This document shows, in pieces, positions 36,809 through 45,668 of a stretch of 64,000 bases of DNA. The DNA is from a virus, in IMG/VR virus record IMGVR_UViG_3300023184_004167, positions 62,001 through 126,000 of that record. The stretch is one strand, 5' to 3'. The notes beneath the pieces were generated by a model, which searched no databases, had not been told where the DNA came from, and was given only the letters and a program-made list of their open reading frames with translations. The translations under genes and the position numbers were made by a program. Numbering within the stretch: position 1 is the first letter of the stretch; each line of letters begins with the position of its first letter.

Positions 36809-38530
36809 TTACCACCCCGCTTTTTTAAGATTTTGTCTTTGGTTTGCATCTAAATTTAAGAATGTTTCATAAACTTTTGATTTAAAATCTGAACTATTTA
36901 ACCAATTTTCAAAATCTTGTTTGTTTGTTCCTGGAGGGGCATCTACCTTAAAAGTTACAACCCCTCCAAAATCAACTTTTTGAGTTAACCCTTTACTACT
37001 TGCAGATAGTGTTCCTGAAGGTAGTTTTGATTTAACTCTAGTTTCATCATAAATTAATTTTTTTGCCCTTTCTTCTATTTTAGCGGCAACTGTTTCAAAT
37101 CCACCTGTAGCATTATTTTTCAAATTAGTGATTTGAAGTTTTATATTTTCTATTGCTGCTTGCGATTCGGGTCCACTCATATCTCCTTTATTATTTATAA
37201 ATTCTTTTAATAAAGTTGATAAATTATCAACACTTTTTGTCACTTCAGGTCTAATGTCAGAACTCTTAGGAACCGCATTATATATATCATTCATTGATTG
37301 TGTACTAAACTCTCTAATATTTTCACTAAGTTTTTTTACTTGGTCAGCACTAACAACACCATATTCAAGTCCACTTCTCATTGATACAAGTGTAGACACA
37401 ATTTGTTTCTGAGCATCTAATTGTTCTGTTGCCAATTCTTCCATTGTTAACTCGCCTTTCTCTTTTTGTTGTTTAATAAGCAAATTAACCTGTTCTTGAG
37501 TTAAATCAGAAAGTTTCTTTGTCTCAATTTTACCATCTTCATCTTTAATATTAACTTCATATTCACCTTGTGTATTCATTTTGGAAATACTACCAAGAAG
37601 TTGTTTATCTTCTTCACTTTGAAAATTAATACTTGGTTTTAATTCACCTAACGCTTTATCTAAATTTGCAACAGCCAACGCTGATTTTGCTAGATTGTCA
37701 TAACTCATATTTGTTTGTTTAGCCAATTCCCTCATTTGCAGAATCCCCATAGGGCTAATTTTAAAACTCTTTGTCTTCTCATCAAACTCAGTATATTGTT
37801 TTGTCATCCGAGCCAAACTCTCTTGTAATCCTTTCGGGTCATTCAAAGACATATTCATCAACTGAAATGGGTCATTTAATTCCCCTGATGCAACCCCCAT
37901 TCTTTGAAACGCTGATGCCATAGCCACCGCAGCATCTGGGTCTAAAACTTTGTCGGCAAACCTCTGAGTTTCACTCATATCAAATTTTAAAATTGATGCG
38001 TTTGCCGCCATTTTTGTTAACCCTTGAACTCCTCCCTCAAAATTAAATTGATTCATCAAAGACATATTTCTAACAACATCCCCCATTACTTGTTTAGAAT
38101 TTAATCCCAAATTTTGGACATAATTAATCGCGTGTTCCATTTGTGGTCCAATTTGAGAAAATTGAACTCCTACATCTTGAAACCCTTTTACAAGACTATT
38201 AGTACTTAAATCAAGAACTTTATTTATAGAGTATAATTTTGCTGCGTCTTCTTGACTGGCGATAACATTTCTTTGAGTTGCTTCTGATACATCTTTTAAT
38301 ACATTAAAAGCATCATTAGTTGTTCCGCCTAATTTTTCAATCGCTGGTATGGTATCCGCAATAGCATTTTGTATTTCTTGTATTCTTTGTCTATTCTGAG
38401 TAAATACATTATTTAAAGCTGTTGCGTTTCCTGTCATTTCTCTATATGCGTGCTCAAAGTCAGGCATAAGTTCTTTAAACTTATCTAAAAATTTTTGTAA
38501 TACGCTTGTTTCATCATCTGCTGGTGCCAT
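36809..38530 (-). CDS. Tail tape measure protein
   Basis: A 573-residue, largely helical protein that sets tail length and occupies the tube lumen. Long amphipathic stretches (ATALNNVFTQNRQRIQEIQNA, DVSEATQRNVIASQEDAAKL) and repeated Met/Ala/Gln helices are typical of tape measures. It follows the tube, gp26-like and frameshift-ORF genes, the standard position for this protein. Its length is near T4 gp29 (590 residues); at the usual 0.15 nm per residue this implies a tail of about 85 nm. A terminator and then TATTTAT lie immediately upstream. Confidence 0.8.
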   Translation of the reverse strand: MAPADDETSVLQKFLDKFKELMPDFEHAYREMTGNATALNNVFTQNRQRIQEIQNAIADTIPAIEKLGGTTNDAFNVLKDVSEATQRNVIASQEDAAKLYSINKVLDLSTNSLVKGFQDVGVQFSQIGPQMEHAINYVQNLGLNSKQVMGDVVRNMSLMNQFNFEGGVQGLTKMAANASILKFDMSETQRFADKVLDPDAAVAMASAFQRMGVASGELNDPFQLMNMSLNDPKGLQESLARMTKQYTEFDEKTKSFKISPMGILQMRELAKQTNMSYDNLAKSALAVANLDKALGELKPSINFQSEEDKQLLGSISKMNTQGEYEVNIKDEDGKIETKKLSDLTQEQVNLLIKQQKEKGELTMEELATEQLDAQKQIVSTLVSMRSGLEYGVVSADQVKKLSENIREFSTQSMNDIYNAVPKSSDIRPEVTKSVDNLSTLLKEFINNKGDMSGPESQAAIENIKLQITNLKNNATGGFETVAAKIEERAKKLIYDETRVKSKLPSGTLSASSKGLTQKVDFGGVVTFKVDAPPGTNKQDFENWLNSSDFKSKVYETFLNLDANQRQNLKKAGW

Positions 38531-38546
38531 ATAATTTTGTTTTATT

Positions 38547-38553
38547 ATAAATA
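38547..38553 (-). promoter_or_regulatory. TATTTAT promoter-like element of the tape measure gene
   Basis: TATTTAT 17 bases upstream of the tape measure ATG, beginning 3 bases after the 3' arm of the hairpin at 38557-38580. Confidence 0.5.
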
Positions 38554-38580
38554 GAACAAGGACTAAAAAATTAGTCCTTG
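38551..38580 (-). terminator. Terminator overlapping the end of the frameshift ORF
   Basis: Perfect 10-base stem CAAGGACTAA / TTAGTCCTTG with a 4-base loop, then TTCTATTT on the minus strand. The upstream arm contains the TAA stop of the frameshift ORF. Confidence 0.7.
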
Positions 38581-38756
38581 CTATTACTTTCTACCCATTT
38601 ATCTAAAAGATATCTCCGAATAAAAATCGGCATCCTTTCAAAATCAGAGTAAGTTATTTTTAATAATGTGTTTAAATAATAAAATTCATCAATTTGAGAT
38701 TTTCTATAATTAGAAGAAAGGGCGAAAAAAGTCCACCCCAAATCCGACGTTAATTG
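38571..38756 (-). CDS. Frameshift extension ORF of a tail assembly chaperone (no ATG)
   Basis: An open frame of about 60 codons between an in-frame TGA (38757-38759) and TAA (38571-38573), overlapping the 3' end of the gp26-like gene in the +1 frame. It reads WTFFALSSNYRKSQIDEFYY, then LLKITYSDFERMPIFIRRYLLDKW, a protein-like sequence with no ATG; only a TTG is available. A T6 run (38725-38730, codons TTT TTT followed by C) lies in the overlap, where a +1 slip from TTT to TTC would join the frames and give a 291-residue product. Its position between tube and tape measure is where tail chaperone G/GT pairs are made by frameshifting. Translation is inferred, not shown. Confidence 0.65.
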   Translation of the reverse strand, partial: QLTSDLGWTFFALSSNYRKSQIDEFYYLNTLLKITYSDFERMPIFIRRYLLDKWVESNSKD

Positions 38757-39447
38757 TCAGTTTCTCTCCTGATGGGGCTGTAATTTTTTTTGTTAAATCA
38801 AGTCTAGGTTCGTTTTCGTTCATAAACTTTCTAATATATTTAGAATCTGCAATCGGTAATTGCTCAACAAATTTTGCAATCTCGCCCATATCAATAGTTC
38901 CATTAACCTCAACAATTTCTTTTTGTAGTCTCATTGTAACTTTTGGCGGAACTCTACCCAAAGGATATGATTCAATTGTTTTATTTATTAATACTGTATC
39001 ACCATTTGTTAATGGTTTTAATTTTATTGTTGTATTACTTTTTGGTAAAAGTACCGTAAATGTTCCGTCTGGGTTTGGGTCAATTCCTTTTATTAAAGGT
39101 AATTGGTCCAATAAAACATCAACTTTAAATTCTTTCTTTGTTACCGGGTCTATTGCTGTAACAGTAATTTCAGGCCCGAATGAAGTATTTCTTAAAAAGA
39201 TTAAGATTGCTTCAATATCTCCCTCTAACATATCCTCCACTTTAAAGTCGGGTTCATATATTTTTGCCCTTAATAAATTTGTTGCAATGTCTCCCCCACC
39301 TAATAAGATATTCTCATCCATTGCAGTTAAATAACCAACTTTAATTGATTGTTTTTTATTTTTATAAAACACACCCCCAGATGGTAAAGGTACCACATCG
39401 TGGGGAAGAGTTAAATTTTGTTGTCCGTATTGTCTTGATTCGTCCAT
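38710..39447 (-). CDS. T4 gp26-like baseplate family protein, likely tail assembly chaperone
   Basis: A 245-residue protein resembling the T4 baseplate (gp26) family of T4-like phages: LPHDVVPLPSGGVFYKNKK, then LTAMDENILLGGGDIATNLL and DIEAILIFLRNTSFGPE. The family N-terminus 'LPS-G-x-Y' and 'T-x-x-DE-x-L' is clear. Residues 1-241 could be joined by frameshifting to the downstream ORF. It lies between tube and tape measure. A hairpin that ends the tube transcript lies in its leader; a TATTTAT copy at 39568-39574 is 121 bases upstream, so its own promoter is uncertain. Confidence 0.75.
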   Translation of the reverse strand: MDESRQYGQQNLTLPHDVVPLPSGGVFYKNKKQSIKVGYLTAMDENILLGGGDIATNLLRAKIYEPDFKVEDMLEGDIEAILIFLRNTSFGPEITVTAIDPVTKKEFKVDVLLDQLPLIKGIDPNPDGTFTVLLPKSNTTIKLKPLTNGDTVLINKTIESYPLGRVPPKVTMRLQKEIVEVNGTIDMGEIAKFVEQLPIADSKYIRKFMNENEPRLDLTKKITAPSGEKLTINVGFGVDFFRPFF

Positions 39448-39520
39448 AATTTTATTTTATAGATTAAATGTAAGTAAGATTAATGGTTTATAAAGATATT
39501 TTTTTATAACCTATTAGAAA

Positions 39521-39553
39521 TAAAAATTCCCGTATATAAAATATACAGGAATT
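39521..39553 (-). terminator. Terminator after the tail tube gene
   Basis: Thirteen-position stem with one mismatch (39525-39537 with 41-53 of the same block), 3-base loop, followed on the minus strand by TTTTATTT. Starts 33 bases past the tube stop. Confidence 0.7.
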
Positions 39554-39567
39554 CATTAATATCGTCA

Positions 39568-39574
39568 ATAAATA
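39568..39574 (-). promoter_or_regulatory. TATTTAT copy between the tube stop and its terminator
   Basis: TATTTAT-TGACGAT, 12 bases past the tube stop but before the hairpin at 39521-39553. If active, its transcript to the gp26-like gene would have to pass the hairpin, so function is doubtful. Confidence 0.25.
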
Positions 39575-39585
39575 GATAATCTTTA

Positions 39586-40074
39586 TTAGTAAACCAATAC
39601 ACATCTATCCATTCTTAAAGTTGCTGTGATTGTTGCCAAAGCATCTGATTTGTAATCCAAAGTATTGAAGTTCACATCAGTTAAGAATGTACCATACAAT
39701 ATCCACTTTTCAACAACTACACCCGTTGGGTCCAACATCTCCAAGTCAATATCTTTTTTATATCCTGCAGCATAACCCATTCTACCTGTAACAGATTCTG
39801 CGTGTAAACGAACCCACTCCATAAGAGCTTGTGCAGCTGAAGGCCCAATTGGGTCTCTAAAGGTCACGTTAATTGTTTGCCAGTTAAATCTACCTGCAAC
39901 CCACGTTGATGTATTTAAGAATTGAATCTCAGTTGCAGCAATTGATATGTGAGGTCTAGATGAACTCTCAATAAACCACTCATTGATACCTAAACTTGAA
40001 GGAAACCTTAAAATGAATCGGTTCTGTCTTTTCGGTTCATAAGGTATGGGCATTTTCATTAATAAATCAGCCAT
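39586..40074 (-). CDS. Tail tube protein, T4 gp19-like
   Basis: A 162-residue protein that polymerises into the inner tail tube. It has the tube-family N-terminus (PIPYEPKRQNRFILRFPSSLG), the mid-strand VAGRFNWQTINVTFRDPIGPSAAQALMEWVRLH, and the end strand DALATITATLRMDRCVLVY. Its length equals that of T4 gp19 (163). It lies two genes downstream of the sheath, with its own TATTTAT 35 bases upstream and a terminator downstream, as expected for a high-copy protein. Confidence 0.92.
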   Translation of the reverse strand: MADLLMKMPIPYEPKRQNRFILRFPSSLGINEWFIESSSRPHISIAATEIQFLNTSTWVAGRFNWQTINVTFRDPIGPSAAQALMEWVRLHAESVTGRMGYAAGYKKDIDLEMLDPTGVVVEKWILYGTFLTDVNFNTLDYKSDALATITATLRMDRCVLVY

Positions 40075-40108
40075 ATTATATTGTATTTAATTTTTTTGTT
40101 TATTGATA

Positions 40109-40115
40109 ATAAATA
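40109..40115 (-). promoter_or_regulatory. TATTTAT promoter-like element of the tube gene
   Basis: GTACTATTTATTATCAATAAAC, 35 bases upstream of the tube ATG. Confidence 0.5.
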
Positions 40116-40176
40116 GTACCTTTTTTAAAAAATTTATCTATTTACTTTTGTTTTAATTTTTTTTATCCTTTATATA

Positions 40177-40195
40177 TCCAGTTCCAGTATCCAGT
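40177..40195. repeat. Three short TCCAGT repeats in the gap before the tube gene
   Basis: TCCAGT at 40177-40182, 40183-40188 and 40190-40195 on the plus strand, in an otherwise A/T-only gap downstream of the HAD gene. Function unknown. Confidence 0.4.
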
Positions 40196-40230
40196 ATTAA
40201 TAATTCTTAATATATCTTAATAATAATTAA

Positions 40231-41061
40231 TTATTTATATTCTTTTTTAATACCTCCAGCTGTAGAATAAGTCTTAACTATATTATCCGGCTTGTTCTCA
40301 AAATGTTTCTTCATCGCTTCAACATTTCTAATATCATCATCAGAAAACCCTATTTTAGGCATTTTAGGAATAAATTTATTTCCCAAATCTTTTTTGATAT
40401 ATGCCTTTTTATTTAACAACGCTGACATCGCCCTAATATAAGATACAAATTCATCCATCGCCATAACCTTTGCTTGTTCAGGATTTTCAGCCCCTTTAAC
40501 ATCACCAAATGAAACGGGGTGGTATCTGTTAAGTTCTAAATAAGATTTAATTAAATCATTATCACTCATCTCACCCTCATCAGAAAAAGTTCTAAACTTC
40601 CTTAAGTTTTTAATCAATTGGTCTTTATCTATACCATTAAAATTTGAAATGATGTAGTTGTACACCCCTTGTTTTAAAGTCTCAGGATTGTGTCCCCTAG
40701 CCGTTACAATTGCAAATATTGAACCATTATTAATAGATTCTCTAAAATCATCAAATGCTGGTCCGGGAATTGCTCTCATTGCATCAACTAAAAATTGTTT
40801 ATCCCCCTCTACTCTAAAATTCCTAAAAGGATTTTCTGCATAACCTACAATAGTTTCCCCGTTATATTTAAAATCTTTTTTTCCAATGTCGTGTCTATGT
40901 TCCGCAAAATCCTCTGTTCCCATACCTACTTCATCCCCTTCACTATTTTTTAATATTATCTTTGTTGGCATTGAAACAATATTGTCATCCCAATCAAATG
41001 CATAATATTTCATATCTGGAGTACTTTCCTCATTAAAACCTTCTAAAATAAATCTTTTCAT
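40231..41061 (-). CDS. HAD-family phosphatase
   Basis: A protein of 276 residues from the chosen start (MKRFILEGFNEES). HAD motif I is YAFDWDDNIV (nucleophile D23 and D25), motif II is FAIVTARGHN, and the late acidic motif is SFGDVKGAENPEQAK. This is the phosphohydrolase fold used by phage nucleotidases and end-repair 3'-phosphatases; no kinase Walker motif is present. An ATG further upstream at 41100 would place the start in the stem of the sheath terminator (41071-41098), so 41061 is preferred. It sits between sheath and tube. Substrate unknown. Confidence 0.72.
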   Translation of the reverse strand: MKRFILEGFNEESTPDMKYYAFDWDDNIVSMPTKIILKNSEGDEVGMGTEDFAEHRHDIGKKDFKYNGETIVGYAENPFRNFRVEGDKQFLVDAMRAIPGPAFDDFRESINNGSIFAIVTARGHNPETLKQGVYNYIISNFNGIDKDQLIKNLRKFRTFSDEGEMSDNDLIKSYLELNRYHPVSFGDVKGAENPEQAKVMAMDEFVSYIRAMSALLNKKAYIKKDLGNKFIPKMPKIGFSDDDIRNVEAMKKHFENKPDNIVKTYSTAGGIKKEYK

Positions 41062-41065
41062 AAGT

Positions 41066-41098
41066 ACAAAGATAGGGGATATTTTACAACCCCCTATC
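41066..41098 (-). terminator. Terminator after the sheath gene
   Basis: Perfect 8-base stem GATAGGGG / CCCCTATC with a 12-base loop, 15 bases past the sheath stop, then TTTGTACTT on the minus strand. It overlaps the leader of the HAD gene, which may therefore be expressed weakly. Confidence 0.65.
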
Positions 41099-41112
41099 AT
41101 ATTTTAAATTTA

Positions 41113-44100
41113 TTATATATTCTCAAAAGACGCACCTGTTGGTGTTATCAAGAATTCAATATTGATAAACTCAAGTGCTCTTGTTGGCTTAAGATAAATT
41201 TTACCATTTAAAGTGTTTCTATCCAAATCTTCAGGTGAAGATGATACAGTCACACGGAAATCATACAAACCTCTATCTCTTCTAATTGCGTCTAATATTG
41301 GGTTAACACTATCCAAGAATTGTTGTCTAACTATTTGGTCGTTTTGTTCAAACAATAATCTAACAGCAACTGCGGATATTAATTTACGAGCCTGTAATAA
41401 CAATCTTCTAACATTTAATCTGTTAAGAGCTGAATCAGAAATTTGTAAAGTTTTATTACCCCATATTACTGTACCAACATCAGAGAAGGTTGCAATTGGG
41501 TTAATTCTACCTTGATACAAAGTATCTCTATCTTCTTGTGTTAATTTAAATCTTGCCTTAACTGAATTAACCAAACCTCTTGTATAACCCGCAGATGCGA
41601 ACCAAGGGAAAGCAATATTATCAGTCAATGCTAAATTTCTACAAACTTCACCTGTTGGTGGAAGATATATCTGTGTATTATTAACAGTATCTCTAACAAG
41701 AATCCAAGGGTAGTAAGTTGCAGTATAGTTAGAATCAATACCTGTTTGGTCTAAATTATCTACAGCTTCTTGTGGTAAAATATTATTTATTGAATCACCA
41801 CCATCAGGGGTATACATATCATAATCAGGTATTGCTGCGATATAAATAGAATCGGCTCTTTCATATTGAACCATATTAATTGCTGCTTCAGCCAAACTGT
41901 CGTGATTTACTATATCAATACTACCTGTTGCGAATATGTTAATATTTGTTGCTTCAGGATTTGCAAAGGTTTCAATACCTAACAAATATGCGTAAAAATC
42001 GGTGTTTGCGTAATCAACAGTATTTTGATTAACAACAATTGGTTTGAACATACCATCACCTGTTGCTGTTGGATATCTTGTATCAGGTGCCGCTCCATCT
42101 AAATAACCTAATCCACCAAGACGGAATCTTTGTTCATTAGTTCTAAATTCTCTATAAACATCCCATCCGTCAAAACCACCAGCAAAACATACTGTGAATT
42201 TTCTTGAATAGATAAAGTAATAAGGATTTGCTTGAGTTGATGGTTCACTATGGAAAGATGCAACACCACAATCAAATGCGGTTTCACCACTTGTATCATA
42301 TGAATTTGATATTGTAATAACAGTTGCTCCTGAATCCATATGGAAACCTCTTGTTTGATAATTCCAACTATCAGAGTCTGTAGCAGTTTCCCAACCAATT
42401 GTAGGATTTTGTTTACCTTTATATTGTAAGAATGAATCATCAACACCAAGTTTACTTGAGAAACCTAAATAAGTTCTTCTAATGACATCACCATTTGATG
42501 TAACAACATTTACACCACCTGAAGTACTTCCAAATGGAGGATTAAATACTGTTTCTCCTGGTATATTATAATGTGTTTTATAAATTGCTATTGGTGATGG
42601 ATTACTAGTATTAGAATAAACTCTTTGTGTATATCCGTGAAAACCACAAGGTAATGCATCAGCAGGATAATTGTCAGCCATTTCAACCATAATATATTTA
42701 GAAATTAAAGCGAACTCACCATTTGCAGTACCAATTTTTTTAGCAATAAAACTATTAGAATTAATATCTAAATTACAATTTGTAAATTTCTCAATTACCA
42801 CAGGATTAGTATCAGTATCATAAAAACTTCTTACTAATACATCAAAAGTTTGATTATTAAAAGAGATTCCCGCAATTGACACCTTAACTTCTGTATTTGC
42901 TGCGGTACCATCAGATATTGAAATAAATCTAAATAAATTAAAAACTTCAGTACCCCTTAGTTCAGAAACTAAGAAAGGTGTCATTGGTGTTGTATATTTT
43001 TCTAAATTCCAAGCAATTGATTGAGTACTTCTACTTCTTGCGTCAGGTAATGCAATTAAAGTACAATCTAAACCACGAATATATCCTTTATTATAAAGAT
43101 AATCCAAAGCACCTGCATAAATTTCTTCAACAAAAATAGGAACTTGAGTTCTTGATTTACCAAAATTATCCATTCCAAGTACTTTAGTTATAAACTTACT
43201 ACTTGATGCCAATAATGATGTCTCAAATGAGAATGTATTATTATCTTTAGTATAACCCGATAATAAGAATGTCGCAAAAGGACTTGATTGAACATATGAG
43301 TATTGGTCAGTACAAACCATTTGTAAATCATCTCCAATCCAATTACCAAAACTATCAACTCTACCAGGAACTTCATATTCAGGACCATGCTGTGTTGAAC
43401 TATATTCAGATATACCTCTTGAACGAAGAGTTGCAACAATTAAATTATTAATCCCCTCATATGCAGTACCTGAAAAAGTATAAGTATTACCTGTTATTGT
43501 TATTTGAAATGATGTTGATGTTGATGTACCCGTTGATAAATTTGTAACATTATAATTAAAAGAATATCCAGGATAAACAACTCCCGTTGTTAAATGAAAA
43601 TTAGAATAAAACCAAGAATCATTAGAACCTGCGGTTAAATCATTTGCATGCAAGTCTAAATCATCACAACCAAATACATTACTTAATATTGTATATTGTG
43701 ATGCCAAAACATTATAATCGGACTGAGGAATTGCACCATAAAAAATTGCGGTTGTTCCTGTTGTACTTGGTGTTAATGCGTATGATGTTAATACATTTAA
43801 AGTGTCAGCAGAATATGTAGAGACTGAACCATTTGCCAATCTATATTGAGTGTTATAATTAGATGAAACTTCAATTGGTAATGCACCACTTATAAGTTGA
43901 ATTGTATTTAAGGAAGTATCTCCTGTAAAAGTCGCTGTCCAAGGTGCTGTTGGTACTGAAGAATCAATACCTATTGTTGTACCATCAACATTAGCCGTTA
44001 CCCTCAAACTCCAAGAAGGACCCGCATCATATCCTGATAAACCAAGAATTCTTGTTACGAATAATTGATTAGATTGTTGAAGGTATGATTTAGCAATATA

Positions 44101-44343
44101 TGCCGCTTCATACTTAGGGATTTGAGTTCCAATAAATTTTGTTGGTTCTGTTCCGCCAAAAAACGCTTGGAATTCGTCATAATTTGTTATGAAGATTGGT
44201 TCAAATGCAGGACCCCTTAAGGTTTCACCTACCAGACCTAATGTTGTAACACCGACACTTTGAGCGACGAATGATAAATCCGTCTCTGAAGTATACACCC
44301 CGGGTGATACGAATACTTTTTGATTTACTTGAGTTGTTGCCAT
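41113..44343 (-). CDS. Tail sheath protein, T4 gp18-like
   Basis: A 1076-residue contractile sheath subunit. The N-terminus is diagnostic: VFVSPGVYTSETDLSF, then VGVTTLGLVGETLRGPAFEP and YDEFQAFFG. The C-terminus carries the sheath core (NGKIYLKPTRALEFINIEFLITPTG) and the preceding LDSVNPILDAIRRDRGLYDF, which forms the inter-subunit handshake. It is much longer than T4 gp18 (659), with the extra length in the middle, which on sheath structures forms surface-exposed protease-resistant domains. TATTTAT lies 35 bases upstream. Confidence 0.93.
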   Translation of the reverse strand: MATTQVNQKVFVSPGVYTSETDLSFVAQSVGVTTLGLVGETLRGPAFEPIFITNYDEFQAFFGGTEPTKFIGTQIPKYEAAYIAKSYLQQSNQLFVTRILGLSGYDAGPSWSLRVTANVDGTTIGIDSSVPTAPWTATFTGDTSLNTIQLISGALPIEVSSNYNTQYRLANGSVSTYSADTLNVLTSYALTPSTTGTTAIFYGAIPQSDYNVLASQYTILSNVFGCDDLDLHANDLTAGSNDSWFYSNFHLTTGVVYPGYSFNYNVTNLSTGTSTSTSFQITITGNTYTFSGTAYEGINNLIVATLRSRGISEYSSTQHGPEYEVPGRVDSFGNWIGDDLQMVCTDQYSYVQSSPFATFLLSGYTKDNNTFSFETSLLASSSKFITKVLGMDNFGKSRTQVPIFVEEIYAGALDYLYNKGYIRGLDCTLIALPDARSRSTQSIAWNLEKYTTPMTPFLVSELRGTEVFNLFRFISISDGTAANTEVKVSIAGISFNNQTFDVLVRSFYDTDTNPVVIEKFTNCNLDINSNSFIAKKIGTANGEFALISKYIMVEMADNYPADALPCGFHGYTQRVYSNTSNPSPIAIYKTHYNIPGETVFNPPFGSTSGGVNVVTSNGDVIRRTYLGFSSKLGVDDSFLQYKGKQNPTIGWETATDSDSWNYQTRGFHMDSGATVITISNSYDTSGETAFDCGVASFHSEPSTQANPYYFIYSRKFTVCFAGGFDGWDVYREFRTNEQRFRLGGLGYLDGAAPDTRYPTATGDGMFKPIVVNQNTVDYANTDFYAYLLGIETFANPEATNINIFATGSIDIVNHDSLAEAAINMVQYERADSIYIAAIPDYDMYTPDGGDSINNILPQEAVDNLDQTGIDSNYTATYYPWILVRDTVNNTQIYLPPTGEVCRNLALTDNIAFPWFASAGYTRGLVNSVKARFKLTQEDRDTLYQGRINPIATFSDVGTVIWGNKTLQISDSALNRLNVRRLLLQARKLISAVAVRLLFEQNDQIVRQQFLDSVNPILDAIRRDRGLYDFRVTVSSSPEDLDRNTLNGKIYLKPTRALEFINIEFLITPTGASFENI

Positions 44344-44377
44344 TATTATGTTGTTCTATTAATGATTTATTTTATAG

Positions 44378-44384
44378 ATAAATA
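44378..44384 (-). promoter_or_regulatory. TATTTAT promoter-like element of the sheath gene
   Basis: GAATATTTATCTATAAAATAA, 35 bases upstream of the sheath ATG. It faces away from the plus-strand copy at 44422-44428, making the gap a divergent promoter region. Confidence 0.5.
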
Positions 44385-44421
44385 TTCATAACTAATGGAA
44401 AAAACTTTACTTTTATAAAAC

Positions 44422-44428
44422 TATTTAT
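44422..44428 (+). promoter_or_regulatory. TATTTAT promoter-like element of the RHH gene
   Basis: CTATTTATATATAG, 36 bases upstream of the ribbon-helix-helix ATG. A second TATTTAT (44459-44465) overlaps the start codon itself. Confidence 0.4.
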
Positions 44429-44463
44429 ATATAGTATGAAAAAATTCTGCTTATTTTCTATTT

Positions 44464-44631
44464 ATGTCACAAAACGATAACAAGGATATAAAAAATATTA
44501 AGATATCTGTAGAGTCTCACGCAATATTAAAAAAATATTGTGATAAGAGAGGTATTAAAATTTATAAGTTTTTAGAGAACTTAATAATTGAAAAATGTAA
44601 AGAAAAAAAAGATATCTACGGGGAAGATTAA
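44464..44631 (+). CDS. Small ribbon-helix-helix DNA-binding protein
   Basis: A 55-residue protein: MSQNDNKDIKNIKISVESHA, then LKKYCDKRGIKIYKFLENLI. The pattern is a short beta-strand (IKISVE) followed by two helices with a G-I-K-I turn, as in Arc/CopG/MetJ-type repressors that bind operators as dimers. It lies alone on the plus strand in a divergent arrangement with the sheath gene. Its TAA shares TTAA with the stop of the convergent 346-residue gene. It probably regulates phage transcription, possibly its own divergent region; no operator has been proven. Confidence 0.72.
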   Translation: MSQNDNKDIKNIKISVESHAILKKYCDKRGIKIYKFLENLIIEKCKEKKDIYGED

Positions 44632-45668
44632 ACTAATGCGTTTCCAAATTTTAAAATAGATTCTAATGTGTTGTCATTTTTAATAATATCTATTTGTAAT
44701 AAGTCATTGGTATTAATTGGTATTGCCTGAATATCTGTACCATAATAGTCCCCATTAATATAAACATCATAAGAACTAATATTTTTAGAATAATCTACAT
44801 TCATATTGATAGTGTAGTCCATATTTTTACTAAAAGAAGTCACACCAACAGCAAACGGAAAAGTTAATTCAAATAAATTTGCATTTTCAGGTTTTTTATC
44901 AGCCCTTCTTTTTCTTGTGGTTGTATCAAGTTCAAATACTTGCATTACCCTTGATATTGCGGGTTTAACTTGGAATTCTTCTTCATCTATCAGATAACCA
45001 AGCATTGTAAAATCATAGTTCTGTATATAATATTTTCTTTTATCAATATCCATAACAGACTCATCTGATATATTTGTTGAGATAATTGGAACATATTGTC
45101 CTTTAATGAAGGTATATGCTTGTCTTGAAGAAAATTTTTGTAGAACAACTTTGTTAAACAAATTAAGTTCTCTCATTCTATTACAAACTATTTTAACATT
45201 ATAAACAATATCTACAGGTACGGGTTGTGGTATAGTATAAATGTCCATACCTTGTTGATTACCATTCCAAGTTGGTACTTGAGCAAAGTAAAATTGTTTT
45301 CTATTTGGTATGGTATACATTAATGCCGGATTAGTTCCGTATTTTACTTCAGGTTGTCTTACAACAGTAATGAATGGGGGTTTTGCATTTAAATCATTAT
45401 CAACAAAGTTCCAAGTTTCAGTAAATTGAGCCCAATTTTGTGTTGTTAATATAATATCAACCATTGGAACAATTTTACCTTCAGATACAATAGATAAATC
45501 ATTTTTAACAAAATCTAACATACCTCTATCTAAATCAGCGTGTAAAACCGACTTTGGTAGATAAGTCCCATCCTTTGTTATAAATTCCGCCAATTCTTGT
45601 CTACGGGCAGATAATTCCTTATCAGGAACCAAAGGAAGAGTTTTTTTAATTTGTTTAGGAAATGCCAT
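44628..45668 (-). CDS. Tail completion / sheath-stabiliser-type protein (gp15-like by position)
   Basis: A 346-residue protein. The central segment (PMVDIILTTQNWAQFTETWNF, then VDIVYNVKIVCNRMRELNLFN and FSSRQAYTFIKGQYVPI) looks like the beta-rich tail terminator proteins that cap the tube and sheath in myophages. Its position just before the sheath and after the neck genes is that of T4 gp15. It starts with a 1-base TAATG overlap with the 140-residue gene and converges with the RHH gene. T4 gp15 is 272 residues. The assignment rests mainly on synteny. Confidence 0.45.
   Translation of the reverse strand: MAFPKQIKKTLPLVPDKELSARRQELAEFITKDGTYLPKSVLHADLDRGMLDFVKNDLSIVSEGKIVPMVDIILTTQNWAQFTETWNFVDNDLNAKPPFITVVRQPEVKYGTNPALMYTIPNRKQFYFAQVPTWNGNQQGMDIYTIPQPVPVDIVYNVKIVCNRMRELNLFNKVVLQKFSSRQAYTFIKGQYVPIISTNISDESVMDIDKRKYYIQNYDFTMLGYLIDEEEFQVKPAISRVMQVFELDTTTRKRRADKKPENANLFELTFPFAVGVTSFSKNMDYTINMNVDYSKNISSYDVYINGDYYGTDIQAIPINTNDLLQIDIIKNDNTLESILKFGNALV

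Noticed and set aside
41062-41100. N-terminal extension of the HAD gene from the ATG at 41100
   Set aside because: It would start within the sheath terminator stem and adds MIGGCKISPIFVL without family support.
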